14,157 bases of DNA, taken from assembly GCA_015852425.1 (NCBI GenBank), contig JAAAIG010000941.1, positions 1 through 14,157 of the forward strand, in the 5' to 3' direction. The translations under genes were made by a program, and so were the position numbers. This document shows positions 9,401 to 14,157 of the stretch, in pieces; positions within the stretch are counted from its first letter, which is position 1, and each line of letters opens with the position of its first letter. This DNA is from Gryganskiella cystojenkinii (Eukaryota > Mortierellomycota > Mortierellomycetes > Mortierellales > Mortierellaceae). The notes under the pieces were generated by a model, which worked only from the letters and a program-made list of their open reading frames with translations, was not told where the DNA came from and searched no databases.

Positions 9401-12400
9401 GACAAGGGGACCTGGAAGTGCCGATTCTTTGGTCCAGATGAGGAGGTCACGCTCCTACGCCAGTCAAGTCCCTTGATTTGTGTGGAGAATCTGCATAGCT
9501 TCATCCATCGGTCCCTATTGGAGTACTTTCGCGCTCTCCAAATGACCAGACTTGGAGGACCACCCACCAACAACCAGGAGAATGGAAAGTGCTCCACCAT
9601 CAACAATCAATGCGAGCAACGCCAATGTCATCATGGAGCCCAAACCATCACTGAAATTCAGGAGAAAGCCATGACAGATGGTGATTCGGATAAGGTCATG
9701 TCGTTCGGAGACTCTGTCACAGCGTCCATTCCCCTCACTGTTGTTGGAGGTGACCACCACGGCGCTGGTATCGCTGAAGTCGCTGCTGGTGCTGCTGTTA
9801 TTGGAGCTATTGGTGCCATCGCCCATCACAAGACGAAGGAGGATGAACGCGAGGAGGTTACTAACGGTAATGTTGCGCCTGGCCCTGTTGCCAGCAGTCC
9901 CTCGAACACTGAATATGAAACGACCAACGGGCGCGGAGGCAGAGTTGTCCCCGTTCCTGTCCCTCTTGGAGGACGTCACACGACTTCTGAAACGACCACG
10001 ATTGTTGAGGGCGGCAACAACCATCTCGGACGCGAAGTTCTTCTTGGAGGCGCTGTTCTTGGCGGTGCCACTGTCTTGGCTGGGCACCGCAATGAGTCTC
10101 AAGAGAAGATCGTTACCTCCAAGACTACTGTGACTCGAACCGTTAATGGAGGCCGTATCTATACGACCACCGGCACTGGAGGCCGTAAGGCTGTTACTGA
10201 GCGCGATGAGATGACTGGGTCGACTCGTCATGTCTTGACTGGTATCATACCTGGAACCACCACAATTCGAGTCATCACTCAGCGCACTGAGACTGGAGAG
10301 GTTCTTTTGGTACCAGTTGACTCGCCTGACGGCGAGGAGCATGAAATCATCACAGAGCGTGACTCGAATGGCAAGATTCGCTATGTCATTGGAGATCGTA
10401 TCACCGGTGCCGCCGGCGCCACAGTAGTCCGTCCTATTTCTTCTAGCCGCACCGAGTCCCATACCTCGACCAAGACTGTTACTAAAGTCAGCAGGGCAGA
10501 GAAATGGCTCGAGAATGCTGTCAAGGACAAGCTCGTACGCATGATCCCCTTGTCGAATATCAGCCAGGTCAAATACAACGTGACCAAGGGTGACTCTGCG
10601 ACCATCCATCTCGGCGTTTGGCGTGGTCTGCCTATTGCCATCAAGGGGCAGTACAACACGATGGATATCATCAAAAATGTAATTATTTTTTTTTGCTTTT
10701 CCCGACCTTGCTTCTTTTCTTGTCTATAGACTGTCTTTATTACCTGTTCGACCTCATTCTCCAGCACCAAAGAGCATCGCCTTTTGTTCCCAGGACCAGG
10801 AGGAGATCACGTACAGGAGTACTCCCGGATAATACTGATTGCAAGATGGAGGGGAAAACGAGGGATAGGCGGCCTGCAGGTGACAGTTGACTTGGCGCCT
10901 AATCTACACCTGCAGCTCATCCCCCACCTCCGCCACTCTCTCTCTCTCTTTTGTAAACATTTTATTCGTGGCTTTCAGGACCAGAATTCGCCTTTCGGAA
11001 ATAGTCCCATGATCAAGCCACTTTTTTCTTGCAATCTAACGCGCATACCTTTGGCACCCTGAAATTAGATCAAGATGCATAGGCAAGTCGGTGACTCCAC
11101 CCATATTGTAAAGCTGTTTGGTATCACCAATCACCCACTCACCCAGAGCAACTGCATTGTATTGAAGTATGCTGAAAATGGCTCTCTACGGGACTATCTG
11201 GAGAACCACAAAGCCTTAATCTCTTGGCCAAAAAAGTACCAGCTGGCTTGGGAAGTTGCAAGTGGACTGGACTTTATTCATCGTGAATGTATCTTCCACA
11301 TGAATCTACACTCTCGAAACATCCTAGTCGACAGCGACGGAAAGGCCCTAATCACAGACTTCGGAGTGAGTAAATCTATCGACAATAGTATGAGCACATC
11401 CAAGACCGGATCCCTCAGCATGGTTCCATATGTACCACCGGAGAGGATTCAAAGTCCAACCTACGTTTATAATGCCGAATGCGACATTTATAGTCTAGGT
11501 GTCATCTTTTGGGAGCTGTCAAGTTGTACAATCCCATTTGAGGCACAACTGCAGGATGCGACACTGGCCAGCAACATCATTGCAGGTCTCCGTGAAGAAC
11601 CGGTGCCAGGTACAGATCTCAAATACGAGTCGTTGTACCAAAGATGCTGGGATGGTGCTCCACAAGGCCGGCCTCGGATGGAGCTTATTATCTCAGTATT
11701 GGCTGGTCTCTTGGCCATAAAGCACACCGATTTTTACTTTCCGCCTCCACCATTTACACCCGGTTCCACAGATGGGTTTTCAGGCGTTTCTACTGTCGTA
11801 CGAGGAGCCTCCTTTCAAAAGGAACAACACGACGGTGATTCATTTGAGCAGTCCTCAATAGAGAGCACATATCCCGCTTGGGAGGAAATTCGTGAACCTT
11901 TCAAGCTGCGTCAGTCACTCTATGGACAAGCGGCCTCACCGTCCCAGCTGATTAGAGATGATCGATATGGATCCAGAGTGTCAAAAACAGTCGAGCATAT
12001 TGTTAAGGAGGATCAACCCTCCTTGACTACTGAGGATCATCACCCATTGAAAAAGATGGCGGCGTCGGGTTCTAGGTCCGAAGTGCAAAAGCAGTATCAC
12101 CAATTTCTGTTGTCTTTGGATGACTTTAGCGTGCTGGATGACTTTGGCGTGCTGGATGACTTTAGCGTGCTGGATGACTTTAGCGAGCTGGATGACTTTA
12201 GCGTGCTGGATGACTTCAAGGTATTTTTTTTTTTCTTTTCTTTTTTACCTGACTGATCTTGTCTGTTATAACTTGTGACTTTGCTAAATGATCTCTATCA
12301 TGCCTATTAAACACCAAAGCTAAAGAGCGTATCCAAGCCCATCAGCGCACTGGAGGCTAGGAAGACAGGCGAACCTGATGTTGCAGAAGATATGGTCAGG

Positions 12401-14157
12401 AAGCCACGTTCTTCTCGACAGTCGGTTCTATCACCAACCATCAACCCAGATGTAATCAAAAGCTACCAGGAGGCAGAAGACGACGCCTATTCTGATCTCT
12501 TTGAGTCATTTCCAAGTTCTCCTAAATTGTTTTCTCCCCAAGAAGGGCGTCATTCCAGTTTGTCAGAGAAAACCCAACCTCCATTCAATTTGCCACCAAG
12601 CCCTGCCCCCATGTTGCCACAGGTTTCGTTGTATCCAAACTCCGTTCCTATGAAGTCATTGCCTGCCATTGATAGATTGGAATACGTCATGGCTGACTTG
12701 CCTCCATTGAAGCCAAAACCGCCGTTGACCTCATTCTCAATGGCAGAATACGGCGTTAGTACTATGGCATACTCCTCTCCCCATGAGAATTACGGTGCAT
12801 GTGAGTGTATTTGGCAGCTTTGTATCTTCACCTTTCCTCTTTTGTGAGGTTAGTTATTTATTAACAATTTTATTTTATTAATCTCATAATATCACAGACA
12901 CTCTTTCAAGCCCCTCCCTGACACCCATGTCGATCACTAAGCCAGTGCACTATCACTTCCAACAGCAAGTACAACAAGTGCGAGAATACCCGTCTAAGGC
13001 TACCATCCCCCAGTCAACCACATTCTGGACCCCACATCAAGAAACCTGCAATTCTAAGGCCGAGGCTGCAGGAACGAACGAACACGGGGAGGCTACCTCG
13101 GACATTTGGGAGGCCGTCGAGTCGGGCGATCTTGGGAAGGTGCAGTGGCATCTCACCAACGGTGTCCTGCCCGACCTGCGCAACCACTCGAGATCAACGC
13201 TACTTCATCGTACAGCCTGGCAATGTGTTCAACCCTATGCTCTCATGAAATTGTTGATCTCCTATGGTGCCAATGTGAACTTGAAGAATGATAACGGGAA
13301 CACAGTCATGCAGAATGTGTTGATGAAGAATGATGACCCAGCATTGATCAAGTTGTTACTCGATAATGGCGCCGAGGCAAACCTCCCAAACAAAGAAGGC
13401 ATGAACGCTCTCGAAGTCGCAGCCCTGTTCAATAAGTTGGAGTCGGTCAAGTACTTGTTGGAGAATGATCTGTCATCGTCAGAGCCTCAAAGTATCGTGA
13501 ACGCACTTATGCGAGCGCGTGCTCCGGACAAGAAGGCGATAAAGACACTGCTGAAGAGTTGGCAGGGTAAAGAAGGCGAAAGGAAGAGGTATGAATTGAT
13601 GCAGAGACTCATGGTTGTCAAGCAAGAGAAGGAAGTCGCGATTCAGACCACCACCACCTCTACTGTCGAAGAAGTCTCTGTCGAGCAGGTCAAGAAGGAG
13701 GAGACTGTCATTGTTGAGGGGAAGAAGGAGGTCAAGGAAGCGGTCGTCACCGAGGAGACCGGTGTTGCCAAGCCTGCCATATCCCGGTTGTCTTGGTTCC
13801 GTCGCCTTGCCACTAGTGCCTCTGTCGGTGCTGGTGCCGGTGTTGTCGCCTCTGGTGCCTTGAACAAGGTCGATGGAGTGTGGAAGCATACCGTCCAGGT
13901 CCTCACTACTCGCAAGGCCCATGTCGACAAAGTCGTTCCTTTCCATAAGCACGCTTACGTGTACTACGACGACGAAGTTTACGATGCCACCTTGACTGAG
14001 AAGGCTACCGGTGTCACTTACATCACTCAGTTGCTTTACAACAGTGAAGAGCACGTCTACTATGTCTATGTCCACTCTGGTGAGTCTGACTACAAGTTGG
14101 ACGGACCCCACAAGACTGTTGAGGAGGCCAAGACCGCTTTCCAGGTCACGTATCGTG
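6425..14157 (+). CDS. Giant NLR-like protein: ARM-like / NACHT / Gly-rich / pseudokinase / ankyrin / WGR-like (3' end beyond window)
   Basis: Proposed exons are 6425-10678, 11069-12220, 12320-12800 and 12898 to beyond 14157, in consistent phase, giving over 2,380 residues. The domains in order are a helical ARM-like region (~200-650), a NACHT NTPase (~690-1043), a Gly/Thr/Val-rich linker (~1083-1360), a TKL kinase fold (~1370-1660), a disordered tail with LDDFSV repeats (~1768-1803), a Ser/Pro-rich segment, ankyrin repeats (~2030-2185) and a WGR-like domain (~2315 to the edge). NACHT proteins are signal-dependent switches that oligomerise on NTP binding. In fungi they act in non-self recognition and programmed cell death. 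The start is the first in-frame ATG. One gene is favoured over several because exon 1 has only the kinase N-lobe up to the VAIK-like lysine, and the next exon carries only the rest of the kinase. I do not recognise a named orthologue. A gene finder might split it at 10.7, 12.2 and 12.8 kb. Confidence 0.7.
7050..8400 (+). other. Domain: helical ARM-like region of the giant NACHT protein
   Basis: Residues ~210-660 are rich in amphipathic helices (for example WLVACLEETDRAW, LRWLTSQVICQFL, FNPELLKGIMYFL, ALQAARVFIREG). A Gly/Ala-rich stretch (~420-465, containing IGGGLVKAGLGVASAFSL) interrupts them. This matches my memory of the ARM-like repeat region found before NACHT in many Mortierella-type proteins. 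The likely role is a sensing or autoinhibitory scaffold, by inference. The first ~200 residues are less ordered, with a basic helix (ELLKFAKKAVRPSGKKG) and a Ser/Thr-rich part. Confidence 0.5.
8492..9553 (+). other. Domain: NACHT NTPase of the giant protein
   Basis: Walker A is GDSGSGKS at residues 703-710 (8531-8554). Walker B is VIICDSYDE ending at residue 779, with the NACHT-type D-S-x-D-E arrangement (D775, D778, E779). A sensor-like strand follows (KMVVSCRSTHARPGY). Helices then follow (LTGIPNLLPLVTNPFLLKLALKLLP), ending in FIHRSLLEYFRALQM, the family's usual end of the winged-helix part. All nucleotide-binding residues look intact, so the switch is probably functional. WD40 or pentapeptide repeats commonly follow in this family; here they are absent and the protein passes straight into a Gly-rich linker. 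Confidence 0.85.
9671..10500 (+). other. Domain: Gly/Thr/Val-rich linker with two glycine-zipper segments and a beta-type repeat
   Basis: Two small-residue segments are present: AEVAAGAAVIGAIGAIAHH (from ~1117) and REVLLGGAVLGGATVLAGH (from ~1203). Both have G/A at regular spacing and end in basic residues, a pattern seen in membrane-inserting or packed glycine zippers. Between and after them is Thr-rich sequence, then three related units starting TERDEMTG (1258), TQRTETG (1285) and TERDSNG (1310), each followed by a hydrophobic strand. By eye the codons shift here to C-ending and highly-expressed-type choices. I know no family for it. Confidence 0.6.
10679..11068 (+). other. Intron (or two introns around a 150-nt exon) inside the kinase N-lobe
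   Basis: The donor GTAATT at 10679 follows an in-phase AAT codon. The best-supported acceptor is ATTAG at 11064-11068, about 30 nt after a CTAAC branch-like site (11036-11040), and it restores IKMHRQV in phase. This gives one 390-nt intron, much longer than the other two (97-99 nt). Alternatively a 51-nt intron ends at CTATAG (10729), an open exon 10730-10879 adds exactly 50 codons, and a second intron starts at GTGACA (10880). The 50 residues do not look like a kinase alpha-C region. Confidence 0.6.
10874..10915. repeat. 9-bp inverted repeat inside the kinase-lobe intron
   Basis: CTGCAGGTG (10874-10882) and CACCTGCAG (10907-10915) are perfect inverted copies separated by 24 nt. The left arm covers the alternative GTGACA donor at 10880, so a hairpin here could mask that splice site. 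Confidence 0.5.
12116..12223 (+). repeat. 18-bp coding minisatellite, LDDFSV x6
   Basis: Six head-to-tail 18-nt units encode LDDF followed by two variable residues. They start at 12116, 12134, 12152, 12170, 12188 and 12206, and the variable pairs are SV, GV, SV, SE, SV and K plus the intron donor. Units 2-5 differ at one or two bases, implying recent slippage. The peptide is strongly acidic and hydrophobic, with Asp pairs flanked by Leu and Phe. The intron donor GTATTT lies at the last codon position of unit 6. Confidence 0.9.
12221..12319 (+). other. Intron after the LDDFSV repeat
   Basis: The donor AAG|GTATTT is followed by a poly-pyrimidine run. There is a branch-like CTAAATG near 12285 and the acceptor is AAAG ending at 12319. 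The length is 99 nt, phase 0, joining LDDFK to LKSVSKP. The acceptor is AAG, not the usual YAG. A second AAG ending at 12325 would also keep frame and remove two residues. Confidence 0.65.
12801..12897 (+). other. Intron before the ankyrin-coding exon
   Basis: The donor is CAT|GTGAGT, followed by an A/T-rich body and the acceptor ATCACAG ending at 12897. The length is 97 nt, phase 1, joining NYGA to Y-TLSSPSL. Without splicing the frame stops at 12847. With splicing it stays open to the window edge. Confidence 0.85.
13090..13560 (+). other. Domain: about four ankyrin repeats
   Basis: Recognisable units are DIWEAVESGDLGKVQWHLTNG, STLLHRTAWQCVQPYALMKLLISYGANVNLKN, NTVMQNVLMKNDDPALIKLLLDNGAEANLPN and MNALEVAALFNKLESVKYLLEND. 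The spacing and the G-A-N/E pattern are typical. Ankyrin stacks bind proteins, so this is a likely partner-recognition or scaffold module. The repeat with QCVQPYALMK deviates from consensus. Confidence 0.85.
13620..14157 (+). other. Domain: charged and Gly-rich segment, then a divergent WGR-like domain (cut by edge)
   Basis: A Thr/Glu/Lys/Val-rich stretch (~13640-13770) leads to a basic-Trp motif (LSWFRRLATSAS) and a small-residue segment (VGAGAGVVASGAL). From ~13950 come AYVYYDDEVYDATLTEK, TYITQLLYNSEEHVYYVYVH and DGPHKTVEEAKTAFQ. This follows the WGR order: first strand, Y-x-x-QLL, Y-V-Y strand, then the A-x-x-x-F helix. WGR domains are best known from PARP enzymes, where they bind DNA breaks and signal allosterically. 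Here the signature W-G is S-G, so DNA binding is uncertain. The domain and gene continue past the window. Confidence 0.55.

Larger units (their letters stand above)
10500..11720 (+). other. Domain: TKL-type kinase fold, probable pseudokinase
   Basis: The N-lobe lies in exon 1: VTKGDSATIHLGVWRGLPIAIKGQ, with the VAIK-type lysine at residue 1407 (10643-10645). Its Gly loop is degenerate (GDSATIH where GxGxxG is usual). After the interruption come IKMHRQVGDSTHIVKLFGIT, the hinge region VLKYAENGSLRDYL, and the catalytic loop IFHMNLHSRNILVD (11291-11332). DFG is intact (11357-11365), and VPPER, CDIYSLGVIFWEL and CWDGAPQGRP are typical of the fold. The HRD aspartate is Asn (HMN; Asn at 11303-11305). 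In the simplest splice model no alpha-C glutamate precedes IKMHRQV. ATP binding may persist, but phosphotransfer is unlikely. Confidence 0.75.

Noticed and set aside
9515..10609. Long open frame (364 codons) on the minus strand
   Set aside because: It lies opposite the Gly/Thr-rich linker and kinase N-lobe. It is Ser/Asn-rich and matches no fold I recognise. The plus strand carries the NACHT end and the kinase start in frame, so this is a composition shadow.
11075..12256. A separate kinase gene starting at ATG 11075 and stopping at 12256
   Set aside because: It would lack the kinase N-lobe, which is present in frame in the upstream exon. ATTAG just before ATC-AAG is a good acceptor, and the stop at 12256 lies inside an intron.
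12392..12847. Independent gene starting at ATG 12392
   Set aside because: The frame is open back to an acceptor at 12319 in phase with the kinase exon, and a strong GTGAGT donor precedes the stop at 12847.
1..14157. CRISPR arrays, tRNA, rRNA, bacterial operon signals
   Set aside because: No spaced identical repeats, cloverleaf or Shine-Dalgarno arrangement was seen. Introns and protein families point to a fungal nuclear genome.

Overview
The window looks like nuclear DNA of an early-diverging fungus, most likely Mortierellomycota or a related Mucoromycota lineage. The signs are short GT-AG introns with pyrimidine-rich 3' ends, pyrimidine-rich leaders, an F-box/LRR gene, a decayed Tc1/mariner element, and a very large NACHT protein joined to a TKL-type kinase fold. 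The lineage is inferred from protein families and gene style; no marker gene is present.

Layout. Bases 1-490 hold a promoter-like stretch (two TCACGTGC E-boxes and a TATA box) with no convincing reading frame after it. At 618-493 on the minus strand lies a small one-helix membrane-protein candidate of 41 residues with a pyrimidine-rich leader. Bases 691-1860 are gene-poor, with short repeats and at most a coding relic. Bases 1861-2457 are a pyrimidine-rich leader with a probable 5' UTR intron, followed by an intact intronless F-box/LRR gene (2458-3981). Bases 4345-5179 are a Tc1/mariner transposase pseudogene. Bases 5485-5637 form a 153-bp foldback or MITE-like element with 27-bp terminal inverted repeats. 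Bases 5638-6424 are the leader region of the giant gene.

The main feature runs from 6425 past the right edge. It is one multi-exon gene for a protein of more than 2,380 residues. In order it has a helical ARM-like region, a NACHT NTPase with intact Walker A and Walker B motifs, a Gly/Thr/Val-rich linker with two glycine-zipper segments and a beta-type repeat, a TKL kinase fold with HRD changed to HMN (probable pseudokinase), an acidic LDDFSV x6 minisatellite, a disordered Ser/Pro segment, about four ankyrin repeats, another Gly-rich segment, and a divergent WGR-like domain at the edge. It is best read as an NLR-like (STAND) immune or self-recognition receptor carrying integrated pseudokinase, ankyrin and WGR-like modules. 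I regard it as the candidate undescribed system. The least certain part of the model is 10679-11068, where the kinase N-lobe is interrupted either by one 390-nt intron or by two introns around a 150-nt in-phase exon.
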